NCBI RefSeq assembly: GCF_005938105.1
Contig: NZ_VCPE01000004.1
Span: forward strand, 186,001-250,000
DNA: 64,000 bases
Source: Brucella haematophila
Lineage (GTDB): Bacteria > Pseudomonadota > Alphaproteobacteria > Rhizobiales > Rhizobiaceae
Reading direction: 5' to 3'
Under the pieces are notes generated by a model, which worked only from the letters and a program-made list of their open reading frames with translations, ran no database searches and was not told the origin of the DNA. Shown piece by piece: positions 18,551-27,418 of the stretch (position 1 is the first letter of the stretch; each line of letters begins with the position of its first letter). The position numbers were made by a program, and so were the translations under genes.

Positions 18551-18583
18551 GAAACGCCGGCGCATGAAGCACCGGCGCTTTGT
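18551..18583 (-). promoter_or_regulatory. Hairpin between the iron-binding-protein and permease genes
   Basis: GCGCCGG and CCGGCGC arms face each other around GTGCTTCAT (minus strand), immediately before the permease start. A short T-containing stretch follows. It probably reduces transcription into the permease or protects the upstream message; it is less terminator-like than the others in this window. Confidence 0.5.
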
Positions 18584-18602
18584 TCATACAGTTATTCTGG
18601 TT

Positions 18603-19619
18603 TTAGTTGTCGAAACCAACCTTATCAACCAGTTCGCTGGCTTCCTTGCGATGGCTGACGATTTCAGTCAGCGGGACCTTGTCGATCTTCAATTCGCCAA
18701 ACGACTTCACAATCGCATCAACCGGAGCGCCCGGCTTCACCGGATACTCGTAATTGGCTTCGGCATAGATTTTCTGCGCTTCGTCAGAAACCAGATATTC
18801 GAGAAGCTTGATAGCTTCTTCCTTATGTGGGGCATTCTTGGCCACGGCTGCGCCGCTGATATTGACCTGCGTGCCACCGTCCTTGAAGGTCGGGAGAATG
18901 ACCTTGATGCCCTCACCCCAGCCCTTCTGCTCATCGCCGCCCTTACCCGAACGCATCAGGCCGACATAATAGGAATTGGCAACAGCAATATCGCAAATGC
19001 CGCCGACAATATCCTTGGCGCCATCGCGGTCACCACCGGCAGCCTTGCGGGCCAGATTGGCCTTCAGGCCGGTCAGCCAGGCTTCAGTTTTTTCAGCGCC
19101 GTAATGGGCGATGTAATCGGCAAAGAGCGCGGTATTGTAAGGATGCTGACCAGCGCGAATGCAGATTTTGCCTTTCCACTTCGGGTCGGACAGATCTTCG
19201 TAATTGATGGCGTCGAGTTCCAGATCCTTGGCGGCATACACAACGCGAGCACGCAACGACAGGGCATACCAGTTGCCCTTGGCGTCACGGAGCTGTTCCG
19301 GCACGGCTTCGCTCAGCGTCTTGGATTCGACCGGCTGCGTCAGTCCTTTTTCGGCGAGATCAACAAGGTTGCCCGCATCGACAGTCATCAGAATGTCGGC
19401 AGGCGAGCTTGCGCCTTCCGAAGCAACGCGCTCAGCCAGACCATCCTTCAGAAACACCGTATTGACCGTAATGCCCGTCGACGCCTTGAATGCGTCAAGC
19501 AGAGGCTGGATCAGGCCCGGTTCGCGCGTTGTGTAAATATTCACCTCATTGGCGGAAGCAGTTCCGGATAGAAATGTCGCTGCAACGAGAGCAAGGCTGG
19601 CACGCGCGAAAATGGGCAT
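18603..19619 (-). CDS. Ferric iron ABC transporter substrate-binding protein (FutA/IdiA/FbpA type)
   Basis: A 338-residue periplasmic Fe3+-binding protein. The Sec signal peptide is FARASLALVAATFLSGTASA (cleaved after about 23). The mature start NEVNIYTTREPGLIQPLLDAF is typical of the family. Tyr pairs that would bind iron are visible in VANSYYVGLM (about 226) and in EANYEYP. The GGTQVNISGAAV stretch is also conserved. It lies between the transporter's ATPase and permease genes and has its own promoter region with an Irr/ICE-like palindrome just upstream of GGAGGT. Confidence 0.92.
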   Translation of the reverse strand: MPIFARASLALVAATFLSGTASANEVNIYTTREPGLIQPLLDAFKASTGITVNTVFLKDGLAERVASEGASSPADILMTVDAGNLVDLAEKGLTQPVESKTLSEAVPEQLRDAKGNWYALSLRARVVYAAKDLELDAINYEDLSDPKWKGKICIRAGQHPYNTALFADYIAHYGAEKTEAWLTGLKANLARKAAGGDRDGAKDIVGGICDIAVANSYYVGLMRSGKGGDEQKGWGEGIKVILPTFKDGGTQVNISGAAVAKNAPHKEEAIKLLEYLVSDEAQKIYAEANYEYPVKPGAPVDAIVKSFGELKIDKVPLTEIVSHRKEASELVDKVGFDN

Positions 19620-19629
19620 TTTACCTCCG

Positions 19630-19646
19630 TTTGGAATAATTCCAAA
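19630..19646. promoter_or_regulatory. Irr/ICE-like palindrome upstream of the ferric-binding-protein gene
   Basis: A perfect palindrome TTTGGAAT-A-ATTCCAAA. It closely resembles the rhizobial iron control element (TTTAGAA..TTCTAAA) recognised by Irr. It lies directly next to the ribosome-binding site of the iron-binding-protein gene, a position that would block transcription or elongation. Confidence 0.6.
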
Positions 19647-19732
19647 TTAAATGATGAGTGATGCAATCAACTTATATTAGCTGTTTCGGGTCCGGTCAAT
19701 CGCCGCGCCGGGCAAAAGCGAACCACGCGAAA

Positions 19733-20830
19733 TCAGCTGTGGAAGATCATGGCCTTATCGCGGTCGAAACGAACAAACACATGATTGACGGTGCTTGGCA
19801 CATGGACCGGCGTGCGCAGACGCAAGCGCAATGGAGCAGCGTCGGCGTGGAGCACCAGCTCCTCCGTTTCACCGAGAAAGGTGCGCATCTCGATCAGGCA
19901 TCGCAGATCGCCGGAAACGGCATCGTCATCTCCAACGATATGCAGATCGCCGGGACGCAGATAGACGGAGACGTCCCTAGCGGATTGCAGCGCTTTCGGC
20001 GCTTTGAACGAGCCGAAAGCGGTTTCTACCGTGCTGCCCTGCGACGCACCGGGAATGACATTGAAATCGCAGAAGAAGTCCGCCGCATAGCGGCTTTCAG
20101 GACGATCATGAAGATCGCGCGCAGTGCCGCTTTGAACGATCTCGCCTGAACGCATCAGCACCACGCGGTCACCGGTCGAAAGCGCTTCTTCCGCCTCATG
20201 CGTCACGATGATTGCCGTGGTGCCGAGCGAACGCAACAGGCTGACCGTCTCGCGACGTACCTTTGCCCGGAGGCCCCGGTCCAGATTGGAAAACGGCTCA
20301 TCCATCAACAGAAGATGCGGCTTCGGCGCGAGTGCTCGTATCAGCGCCACGCGCTGCTGCTCGCCACCCGACAGCATATGCGGATAACGATCGGCCATAT
20401 GCGACAGGCCGACAAGCTCGAGCAATTCGCGCACCCGGTCCTGTGCCGCGTCGCGGCGCATTTTACGCAAACCGAACAGGACATTGTCGCGAACGCTCAG
20501 ATGCGGAAACAGCGCGTAATCCTGAAAAACCACGCCGATATTGCGCTTGTCAGGTTCCACGAAGGTGGTGGGAGAGGCCAGCACCTTGCCGCCCATGGTC
20601 AGCGAGCCGCCATCGGGCGCGTCGATACCGGCAATAATCCGCAGCATGGAGGTCTTGCCGCAGCCGGAATGACCGACCAGACAGATGATTTCACCGGCCT
20701 GCACGTCGAGCGACACATTATTGAGCGCGAGGACAGAGCCAAACTGGCGGGTAACGCCCGCAAGCGTCAGAGCCGGGCCGGATGCTCCAGCCTCTTCCTG
20801 CAATTGCTCAATCTGATTTCGCGCGTCCAT
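19733..20830 (-). CDS. Ferric iron ABC transporter ATP-binding protein (FbpC type)
   Basis: A 365-residue ATPase. Walker A is GHSGCGKTS, Q-loop VVFQDYALFPHLSVRDNV, signature LSGGEQQRVALIRAL, Walker B LLLMDEPFSNLDRGLR, switch His VTHEAEEAL. A C-terminal TOBE/OB-type domain spans about 245-365. PDKRNIGVVFQDYALFPH is typical of the Fe3+/polyamine branch. An N-terminal tail of about 18 residues (MDARNQIEQLQEEAGASG) precedes the domain. First gene of the leftward iron operon; 113 bp separate it from the binding-protein gene. Confidence 0.9.
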   Translation of the reverse strand: MDARNQIEQLQEEAGASGPALTLAGVTRQFGSVLALNNVSLDVQAGEIICLVGHSGCGKTSMLRIIAGIDAPDGGSLTMGGKVLASPTTFVEPDKRNIGVVFQDYALFPHLSVRDNVLFGLRKMRRDAAQDRVRELLELVGLSHMADRYPHMLSGGEQQRVALIRALAPKPHLLLMDEPFSNLDRGLRAKVRRETVSLLRSLGTTAIIVTHEAEEALSTGDRVVLMRSGEIVQSGTARDLHDRPESRYAADFFCDFNVIPGASQGSTVETAFGSFKAPKALQSARDVSVYLRPGDLHIVGDDDAVSGDLRCLIEMRTFLGETEELVLHADAAPLRLRLRTPVHVPSTVNHVFVRFDRDKAMIFHS

Positions 20831-21047
20831 ACCTGACCGGAATCCCCATATCCATTCCGTCGCATATAGACACTGTTTTTCAGCTTCGCCACTAAAACAG
20901 GACCGATTTTCTCAAGAACTGGATAAGCGCCTCCATCTTTTTAAGAATTCGATGTTGCTTTGGGTATCAACTTGGTTGATTGCGAGCAAAAAGCAGAGCA
21001 TGGTCGGCACTCTTCCGCATGCCCAATCACACTTCAGGAGAATGACC

Positions 21048-22379
21048 ATGGGGCCCGTCACGGACAAGGTCGCGACAGCCGAACGCCTGCCGCAAGAAAC
21101 GAAAATTGCCATTATCGGCGGCGGCGTTATCGGTGTTTCCACCGCCCTGTTTCTGGCCGAACGCGGCATTCCGGTCGCCCTGTTCGAGAAGGGTGAAATT
21201 GCAGGCGAGCAATCCAGCCGCAACTGGGGCTGGTGCCGTCGCACTGGCCGCGATACCCGCGAGATGCCGCTGATCGTCGAAAGCATGCGGTTGTGGGATG
21301 GAATGAACGAGCGCACGGGCCGCGAAACCGGCTTCCGCGTGACCGGCATTGCCTATGCGGCTGAAAAAGCCGAGCAGATGGCGAATTATGAGCAGTGGAT
21401 TGCCGCTGCCCGCGAACATGGCATTGAAACCGACATACTGAACAGCCAGCAGGCCGAAGCACTGGCTCCGGGTCTGACCCGTCGCCTTGCTGGCGGCATG
21501 ATCACGCCGCTCGACGGTCGCGCAGAGCCGCAAAAGGCCGTGCCCGCCTTTGCCGCCAAGGCGCAGGAAGATGGCGCAGTCATCATGCAGAATTGCGCCG
21601 TGCGCGGCATCGAAACGACCAATGGTCGTGTTACCGCCGTTCTGACGGAAAAGGGTCGCGTGCGTTGTGAGGCTGTCGTGGTGGCTGGCGGCGCCTGGTC
21701 GCGCCTGATCATATCGGAATTCAACGCCCGCCTGCCGCAGCTCAAGGTGCGCTCGTCGGTGTTTCGCACCACGCCGATTGAGGCTGGTGTCGAACCGGCC
21801 ATCGCCTATTCGGATTTCGCGCTGCGCAAGCGCCTCGACGGCGGCTATACGGTCGCAAGCCTCGGCGGCTCAATCGCCGATATCGTGCCTGACAGCTTCC
21901 GCTATCTGAAGGATTTTCTTCCGTCGCTGTCGAGCGGCGAGTGGTTCAATGTGCGCTTCCGTTTCGGACAGCGCTTTTTTGAAGAAGCTTTCCAGTGGAA
22001 GCTGCGTCCTGCCGATCAGGTCTCGATCTTCGAGAAAGTCCGCATACTCGACCCGGAGCCGCACCGCGCTGCCAATGCGGCCATTCTGGCGAAGCTGAAA
22101 CAGGCGATCCCTGCCTTTGCATCCGTCTCGATTGCACAGGAATGGGCGGGGATGATCGACACCATGCCGGATATCATTCCGACCATTTCGCCGATCCCCG
22201 GTGTTGAAGGCCTCATCGTCGCAACTGGTTTCTCTGGCCATGGCTTCGGCATCGGGCCCGGTGCTGGCCGTCTGGTTGCGGATATGGTCAGCGGTGAAAC
22301 GCCGGTGGTCGACCCATCGCCGTTCCACATTTCCCGCTTTTCCGACGGCTCGAAACTGCGCATCGAAAACTGGGGCTAA
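21048..22379 (+). CDS. FAD-dependent amino-acid oxidase/dehydrogenase (DadA-like, DAO family)
   Basis: A 443-residue flavoprotein. The FAD Rossmann motif is IAIIGGGVIGVSTALFLAERG (about residues 20-40), then VALFEKGEIAGEQSSRNWGWCRRTGRDTREMPL, and the C-terminal FAD loop GLIVATGFSGHGFGIGPGAGRLVADM. The RNWGWCR stretch is shared with a rhizobial subgroup of D-amino-acid or imino-acid dehydrogenases. The likely activity is oxidative deamination; the substrate is unknown. The start at 21048 is chosen because AGGAG at 21036-21040 is 7 nt upstream. It is divergent from the iron operon and convergent with sodC. Confidence 0.88.
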   Translation: MGPVTDKVATAERLPQETKIAIIGGGVIGVSTALFLAERGIPVALFEKGEIAGEQSSRNWGWCRRTGRDTREMPLIVESMRLWDGMNERTGRETGFRVTGIAYAAEKAEQMANYEQWIAAAREHGIETDILNSQQAEALAPGLTRRLAGGMITPLDGRAEPQKAVPAFAAKAQEDGAVIMQNCAVRGIETTNGRVTAVLTEKGRVRCEAVVVAGGAWSRLIISEFNARLPQLKVRSSVFRTTPIEAGVEPAIAYSDFALRKRLDGGYTVASLGGSIADIVPDSFRYLKDFLPSLSSGEWFNVRFRFGQRFFEEAFQWKLRPADQVSIFEKVRILDPEPHRAANAAILAKLKQAIPAFASVSIAQEWAGMIDTMPDIIPTISPIPGVEGLIVATGFSGHGFGIGPGAGRLVADMVSGETPVVDPSPFHISRFSDGSKLRIENWG

Positions 22380-22396
22380 GCCAGATGCAACGCAAT

Positions 22397-22419
22397 CCCC
22401 GGAGCCGACAACTCCGGGG
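22397..22419. terminator. Hairpin between convergent oxidase and sodC genes
   Basis: An 8-bp GC stem (CCCCGGAG at 22397-22404, CTCCGGGG at 22412-22419) with a 7-nt loop, followed by CATTTAA. It lies between converging genes. Confidence 0.6.
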
Positions 22420-22432
22420 CATTTAACGCGGA

Positions 22433-22954
22433 CTATTCAATCACGCCGCAGGCAAAGCGGGCACCGCCGCCACCGAGCGGCTTTGGCTCATCCGAATAAT
22501 TGTCACCGCCGACATGGATCATGAGGGCGCGGCCCTTGACCTCATCCAGCGATTTGAGGCGCGGCGAAACCACACTGCCGATAATCTTGCCGTCTGCACC
22601 CGCTTTCAAGAGCGGCAGGTCACCCATATGGCCCTCGCCTTCCGGCCCCATATGGTGCTTGGTATGGCCCGGATCATAGTGACCGCCAGCCGCCTGTGCG
22701 GCAACGGTCTTTCCGTCCTGTTCCGCCGGTGCACAGCTTCCCTTCTCATGGACATGGAAGCCATGTTCACCCGCAGCGATGCCCTGAAGATTGGGCGTAA
22801 ATTGCAGGCCGTCAGCGGTTTGCGAAATTGTTATCGTGCCGAGTTCCTTGCCCTGTCCTGTGGGCAGCGCTTCAAACATTTTCACGCTCACACCGTCCGC
22901 AAAGGCGGGCACGGTCGCAAGCGCCAGTATCGAACCTAAAATCAAACTGCGCAT
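22433..22954 (-). CDS. sodC: Periplasmic Cu/Zn superoxide dismutase
   Basis: A 173-residue secreted enzyme that dismutates superoxide in the periplasm; in Brucella it protects against the host respiratory burst. The signal peptide is SLILGSILALATVPAFA (cleaved about residue 19). Metal ligands are in HGFHVHEKGSC, GGHYDPGHTKHH, GPEGEGHMGDLP and ALMIHVGGDNYSD, and the end GGGGARFACGVIE supplies the disulfide Cys. Length equals the Brucella enzyme. The ATG at 22954 follows GGAGGAG, so six extra residues of the longer frame are excluded. Confidence 0.97.
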   Translation of the reverse strand: MRSLILGSILALATVPAFADGVSVKMFEALPTGQGKELGTITISQTADGLQFTPNLQGIAAGEHGFHVHEKGSCAPAEQDGKTVAAQAAGGHYDPGHTKHHMGPEGEGHMGDLPLLKAGADGKIIGSVVSPRLKSLDEVKGRALMIHVGGDNYSDEPKPLGGGGARFACGVIE

Positions 22955-23038
22955 CGTCTCCTCCATCCTCAAATTCGTTTCGGGATAAAAACTAACGTAT
23001 GGATCGACAAATTGTTCGGTTTATAAAGTTTGCAAAAG

Positions 23039-23066
23039 ATTGCGCGGCAGTGTTCCGCCGCGCAAT
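23039..23066 (-). terminator. Rho-independent terminator of the multicopper oxidase unit
   Basis: A perfect 10-bp stem (ATTGCGCGGC at 23039-23048 with GCCGCGCAAT at 23057-23066); on the minus strand it is followed by CTTTTGC. Confidence 0.8.
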
Positions 23067-23077
23067 CCGGTATCGGA

Positions 23078-24709
23078 TCAGACAGTTACGAACTGCCCCA
23101 TCATGCCGACATCTTCATGCTCCAGCACATGGCAATGGAACATGAACGGATGACTGCGCACCGCTTCACGGTCGAAGTGTACCAGAAGCTCTGCCTTGCC
23201 ATCAATCAGCGCTGTGTCTTTCCATCCCGACTGATGGGCGGGCGGAGCCTCGCCGTTCAAGGTCAGGATACGGAAAGAGGCTCCGTGGATATGGAACGGA
23301 TGCGCCATTTCTTTCGTGGTCAACTCCCATATTTCCCATGAACCTTTCTTGGCCTCGACATCGATGCGCTTCATGTCGAAGGGTTCGCCTGCAATCGCCA
23401 TGCGCACGCCGGATGTCAGCGCATCCAGCGCCGGACCGGCTTCGGCGGACGTACGACTGCCATGCATCATATCATGGTCCATCTGACCACCCTGCATGGC
23501 ACTCATATCCATCTTGCCCATATCCATATTGCCCATATTGTGGCCAGCATGGGGGTCTGCGGCAGGCTTTTGCATCATCAGCTTCATGTTTTCAGCCATG
23601 CGCTCATCAAAGAAGAATGAACGCCTGCGCACCGATTTGCTGGGGTCTGGCGCTTCCGGCGCTTCGAGATTTGCCGGTATGTCTTTGACGCTTCCCTTGA
23701 GAGCGCTATCGACAACGAACCGCATCAGCATCTGGTCCCTGCCGCCGCTGTCGTCGCTGGCGGTCAGAAGCTCGACACCTTCGCCACCCGTCGAAAAATC
23801 GACCAGCACTTCATAACGCTCGCCGGGGCTGATCGTCAGCCGTTCGACGGCTTCCGGCCTGCCGGTAAAGCCACCATCCGAAGCGAACACATGCAACGGG
23901 CGATTATCGCTGAACCGTACATGGAAATTGCGCGCATTTGCGCCGTTGAGAATGCGCAGGCGCACGACCGCCGCAGGCACTTTCGCTTCCGGCGAGATAA
24001 CGCCGTTGACGATCAGCCGGTCACCACGAAAACCATGCATCAGATCCATGATATCGGGCTGATACACCTTGTCGCCTTCAATGACACGACGGTCCTGAAG
24101 CACCAACGGAATATCATCCACACCATAGGTTTCCGGCAGGCCGCGCTCGGCATCCTTGCCGTCACTGACAATCATCAACCCGGCAATGCCCATATGCGCC
24201 TGACGGGCCGTGGAACCATGCAGATGCGGGTGAAACCAGTTGAACGAAGCTGGCTGATTGACCGTTACCTTCGGTTCCCAGCGCCCTCCCGCCGGAACGA
24301 GATTATGCGGCCCACCGTCAAGGATGGATGGGACGAACAGCCCGTGCCAATGCAGGGTTGTCTCCTCATCCATGCCATTTTCAACGGCAAGCGTAACGCT
24401 TTCGCCATTCTTGAGGCGCACGACGGGACCGAGATAGGTGCCATTGATACCTGCGGACGCCGCATCACTACCCGGCTCGAAAGAATGGCGGCCTTTGCCG
24501 ATCTTGAGCTTTACGACGCCTGAGGCATCAGGTTCCAGCAAAGGCGGCAGGGGCAGGCTCTGGCCCTTGGTCGCCGAGGCCATTTCCATGGTGCCATGGC
24601 CCATATTCTGATGCGCATCCTGCGCAAAGCCGGTCAGAGGGCGAATGGCGGCAAAGCTTGCCGCGCCCGCGCCAAGCGCGAGCAGGCGGCGGCGAGTTAA
24701 TCCACGCAT
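23078..24709 (-). CDS. bmcO: Multicopper oxidase (CueO/BmcO-like), Tat-exported
   Basis: A 543-residue periplasmic copper oxidase, probably oxidising toxic Cu(I). The N-terminus has a twin-arginine signal (LTRRRLLALGAGAASFAAI). Copper ligands: TLHWHGLF (about 120), NWFHPHLHGS, AHPFHIHGASF and the T1/T2/T3 cluster FHCHVLEHEDVGMM near the end. A Met/His-rich insert (HAGHNMGNMDMGKMDMSAMQ and onward, about residues 385-420) matches the Cu(I)-capturing loop of CueO. Brucella melitensis carries a homologue named BmcO. The ATG at 24709 is preceded by GGAGA and gives the Tat signal directly. A metal-rich small secreted protein is encoded just upstream. Confidence 0.93.
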   Translation of the reverse strand: MRGLTRRRLLALGAGAASFAAIRPLTGFAQDAHQNMGHGTMEMASATKGQSLPLPPLLEPDASGVVKLKIGKGRHSFEPGSDAASAGINGTYLGPVVRLKNGESVTLAVENGMDEETTLHWHGLFVPSILDGGPHNLVPAGGRWEPKVTVNQPASFNWFHPHLHGSTARQAHMGIAGLMIVSDGKDAERGLPETYGVDDIPLVLQDRRVIEGDKVYQPDIMDLMHGFRGDRLIVNGVISPEAKVPAAVVRLRILNGANARNFHVRFSDNRPLHVFASDGGFTGRPEAVERLTISPGERYEVLVDFSTGGEGVELLTASDDSGGRDQMLMRFVVDSALKGSVKDIPANLEAPEAPDPSKSVRRRSFFFDERMAENMKLMMQKPAADPHAGHNMGNMDMGKMDMSAMQGGQMDHDMMHGSRTSAEAGPALDALTSGVRMAIAGEPFDMKRIDVEAKKGSWEIWELTTKEMAHPFHIHGASFRILTLNGEAPPAHQSGWKDTALIDGKAELLVHFDREAVRSHPFMFHCHVLEHEDVGMMGQFVTV

Positions 24710-24780
24710 GGTGAAGTCTCCAAATAAAATTCCAGACAATAATCCTGTCGCCGCCGATGGATCGGCAGCGCATTCGGCGA

Positions 24781-25170
24781 TTAAAGCGGGAGTGCTATTG
24801 GAGGTCGGAGAAGGTCGTGCCGGGGATTACTGCTCATTGCAGCGACCAGCGGAGGAAGACCGAAATCCTGCGACGGTGCCAGCACGCCAACATCGGCGGT
24901 CAACTGAACAATACAGCCGCAGGTCATCATCACACAGGCGACCGGAGATTTTGCACCATGATCCATGGGCGCTTGTTGGCCCTCATGGTGCGACGCGGCC
25001 ATAGGACTATCGGCGGGTTGCTGTTCGCTCATATGGCAGCCGACGGAAACGCCTGTCGTCGGCATATCATGCGCCATCGCGTAGCAAAGCTGAGTGGACA
25101 CCAAAAACAGCAGCGACAGAACCGTCACCAGCGCGCGCGACGGCACATGCAGGAAGGAAAGCCCCCACAT
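24781..25170 (-). CDS. Small secreted Met/His/Cys-rich protein upstream of the multicopper oxidase
   Basis: A protein of about 129 residues with an N-terminal hydrophobic signal or anchor (ALVTVLSLLFLVSTQLCYAMA). The mature part is dense in potential copper ligands: MAHDMP, CHMSEQQ, MAASHHEGQQAPMDHG, CVMMTCGC. It lies 71 bp upstream of the multicopper oxidase gene in the same direction, so a periplasmic copper-binding or copper-sensing role is likely by context. I do not recognise a named family. The frame extends upstream to 25296; the Met at 25170 is chosen because it directly precedes the signal-like segment, but 25209 is also possible. Confidence 0.6.
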   Translation of the reverse strand: MWGLSFLHVPSRALVTVLSLLFLVSTQLCYAMAHDMPTTGVSVGCHMSEQQPADSPMAASHHEGQQAPMDHGAKSPVACVMMTCGCIVQLTADVGVLAPSQDFGLPPLVAAMSSNPRHDLLRPPIALPL

Positions 25171-25457
25171 ATTGTGCCGCCCGCCGATGTTGCGTTTCAA
25201 GAACTGCATTTCCGCATCCGAGATGATGCCCAATTGGTACCGACCCGAATCTAAGGATGCGTTGTGACAATTGAAAGGCCTATTCTTGCATCCCATGATT
25301 TTGATCGCACTTTCACTTTTCTTTCGAAAAGAAGAGTTCCGCGTTCATAAAATTACGCAAACACCCTTTTCCACTTGCGATTCCGTATCGCAAGGTTTTA
25401 AAGAACCTCATCTTGGCTGCTCCCAATTATAACAGCCCACAAAAACGGATAAAAAAA

Positions 25458-26738
25458 ATGACTGTCGCTCAAGCGGTTGTTCCGCAGCAAAACTCCGCGC
25501 GCCGCGTTCTGGCCGCAAGCATGATCGGCACAACGATCGAATTCTTTGACTTCTATATTTATGCAACGGCCGCGGTGATTGTATTCCCGCATCTGTTCTT
25601 CCCGGCCAGCGATGGCAATTCTGCACTGTTGCAATCGCTTGCCACTTTCGCAATTGCCTTCTTTGCCCGCCCGATTGGCGGCGCGCTGTTCGGCCACTTC
25701 GGCGACCGGATCGGCCGCAAGGCGACGCTGGTTGCAGCACTCATGACCATGGGTATTTCCACGGTCGCCATCGGCTTTCTGCCGACCTATGAATCCATTG
25801 GCGTCTGGGCAGCTCTCCTGCTGGCACTGTGCCGTCTCGGCCAGGGCCTCGGCCTTGGTGGTGAATGGGGTGGCGCAGTGCTGCTCGCAACCGAAAACGC
25901 ACCGGAAGGCAAGCGTACCTGGTACGGCATGTTCCCGCAGCTTGGTGCGCCGGTCGGCTTCATTCTGGCAACGGGCATTTTCCTGTTCCTGGCTGAAATC
26001 CTCACCGAAGAACAGTTCTTCGCCTTTGGCTGGCGCGTTCCGTTCATTGCCAGTGCAATTCTCGTCGCGGTCGGCCTCTTCATTCGCCTGAAGATCGCTG
26101 AAACGCCGGAATTCCAGAAGGCTATCGACAAGGCAGAACGCGTTGAAGTGCCGGTTGCCACGCTGTTCAAGCAGCACAAGCTGAACCTGTTCCTCGGCAC
26201 CATCGCCGCAGTCGCAACCTTCGTGCTGTTCTACCTCATGACCGTGTTTTCGCTCGGTTGGGGCACGCGTGCCCTTGGCTACAGCCGTGAAGAATTCCTC
26301 GTTATGCAGATGATTGGCGTTGTGTTCTTCGGCCTGACCATTCCGCTGTCGGCTATCCTGTCCGACCGCTACGGCATGCGTCCGGTGATGATCATCGTCA
26401 CGATCCTGATTGGCGTCTACGGCCTGATCATGGCTCCGCTTTTCATGGGCGGTACGGCTGGCGTTCTGGCCTTCCTCATCATCGGCTTCGGCCTGATGGG
26501 CATGACCTATGGCCCAATCGGCGCAGCACTTGCCGAACCGTTCCCGACCTCGGTTCGTTATACCGGCGCATCGCTGACCTTCAATCTGGCTGGCATTCTC
26601 GGCGCATCGGTCGCGCCTTATATCGCGACCTGGCTCGCCACGCATTATAGCTTCGACTATGTCGGCTACTACATGGTGGTTGCGGCCCTGATCTCGCTGA
26701 TCGGCTTTACCTTCATCTCGTTCAAGCGCGGCAAATAA
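25458..26738 (+). CDS. MFS metabolite:H+ symporter (MHS family)
   Basis: A 426-residue, 12-helix inner-membrane symporter. The MHS hallmarks are IGTTIEFFDFYIYATAA (helix 1), ARPIGGALFGHFGDRIGRKATL (motif A, about 70-90), and RLGQGLGLGGEWGGAVLLATENAPEGKR. Relatives move organic acids, shikimate, betaines or alpha-ketoglutarate. The ATG at 25458 gives the normal start; the longer frame from a TTG at 25413 is less likely. It is followed by its own terminator. Substrate not determinable. Confidence 0.9.
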   Translation: MTVAQAVVPQQNSARRVLAASMIGTTIEFFDFYIYATAAVIVFPHLFFPASDGNSALLQSLATFAIAFFARPIGGALFGHFGDRIGRKATLVAALMTMGISTVAIGFLPTYESIGVWAALLLALCRLGQGLGLGGEWGGAVLLATENAPEGKRTWYGMFPQLGAPVGFILATGIFLFLAEILTEEQFFAFGWRVPFIASAILVAVGLFIRLKIAETPEFQKAIDKAERVEVPVATLFKQHKLNLFLGTIAAVATFVLFYLMTVFSLGWGTRALGYSREEFLVMQMIGVVFFGLTIPLSAILSDRYGMRPVMIIVTILIGVYGLIMAPLFMGGTAGVLAFLIIGFGLMGMTYGPIGAALAEPFPTSVRYTGASLTFNLAGILGASVAPYIATWLATHYSFDYVGYYMVVAALISLIGFTFISFKRGK

Positions 26739-26760
26739 GACCAAGCTCAAGAACAAACAA

Positions 26761-26797
26761 AAGCCCGCGTGGAGCGATCCACGCGGGCTTTTTATTT
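26761..26797 (+). terminator. Rho-independent terminator of the MHS symporter
   Basis: A perfect 12-bp stem (AAGCCCGCGTGG at 26761-26772, CCACGCGGGCTT at 26779-26790), then TTTATTTT. Confidence 0.92.
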
Positions 26798-26812
26798 TCT
26801 GTTGTCGAAATA

Positions 26813-27340
26813 TTATTCGACGTCAGCAGCTTCCAGCGCAATTGCGACCGACTGGATGATCGACGCAAAACGCGCTGCCGTCTGAATGACTTCCGTCGTC
26901 ACATTGGCCTTGCGCAGCACATCTTCATGCGCGTCAATGCACATCCCGCAACCGTTGATCGCCGACACGGCAAGCGACCAGAGTTCGAAATCGACCTTGT
27001 CCACGCCCGGATTGCCGATCACATTCATGCGCAGCTTGGCTGGCAATGTGCGGTAGTCCTTGTTGGAGGCCAGATGCACGAAGCGGTAATAGACATTGTT
27101 CATGCCCATAATGGACGCAGCCGACTTTGCAGCCTGAATCACCGATGCGTCGACCTTGCCTGCGGCTTCGGCAGTCAGCGCCTTGCGCACATCAGCATTG
27201 CGCGAAGCGATGCCGCAAGCCACGAACAGACCGTATTTCTGCTGCGGGGTCAGCGTTTCATCGCTGGCCATGGACGAAAGGTTGAGGCGGACATCCTTGG
27301 CGAAATCCGGAATTTTTGACTTCAGGTCGTCAATCGACAT
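26813..27340 (-). CDS. ahpD: Alkyl hydroperoxide reductase AhpD (alkylhydroperoxidase)
   Basis: A 175-residue AhpD-fold peroxidase/reductase. The proton-relay and redox residues are in place: Glu119, Cys131, Cys134 and His138 ([13 protein letters not shown]). AhpD reduces the peroxiredoxin AhpC, here encoded 78 bp upstream on the same strand. A bidirectional hairpin at 27374-27398 between them would reduce ahpD transcript levels relative to ahpC. Confidence 0.94.
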   Translation of the reverse strand: MSIDDLKSKIPDFAKDVRLNLSSMASDETLTPQQKYGLFVACGIASRNADVRKALTAEAAGKVDASVIQAAKSAASIMGMNNVYYRFVHLASNKDYRTLPAKLRMNVIGNPGVDKVDFELWSLAVSAINGCGMCIDAHEDVLRKANVTTEVIQTAARFASIIQSVAIALEAADVE

Positions 27341-27373
27341 GGAACCCTCTTATTGCTTATTGCTGGATAAAAG

Positions 27374-27398
27374 AAAGGCGGGCCTGAACCCGCCTTTT
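27374..27398 (-). terminator. Terminator-like hairpin between ahpC and ahpD
   Basis: A perfect 9-bp stem (AAAGGCGGG at 27374-27382, CCCGCCTTT at 27389-27397), with A/T tracts on both sides. It probably allows only partial read-through from ahpC to ahpD. Confidence 0.75.
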
Positions 27399-27418
27399 GA
27401 TTGCTTGTACGCGGCAGA

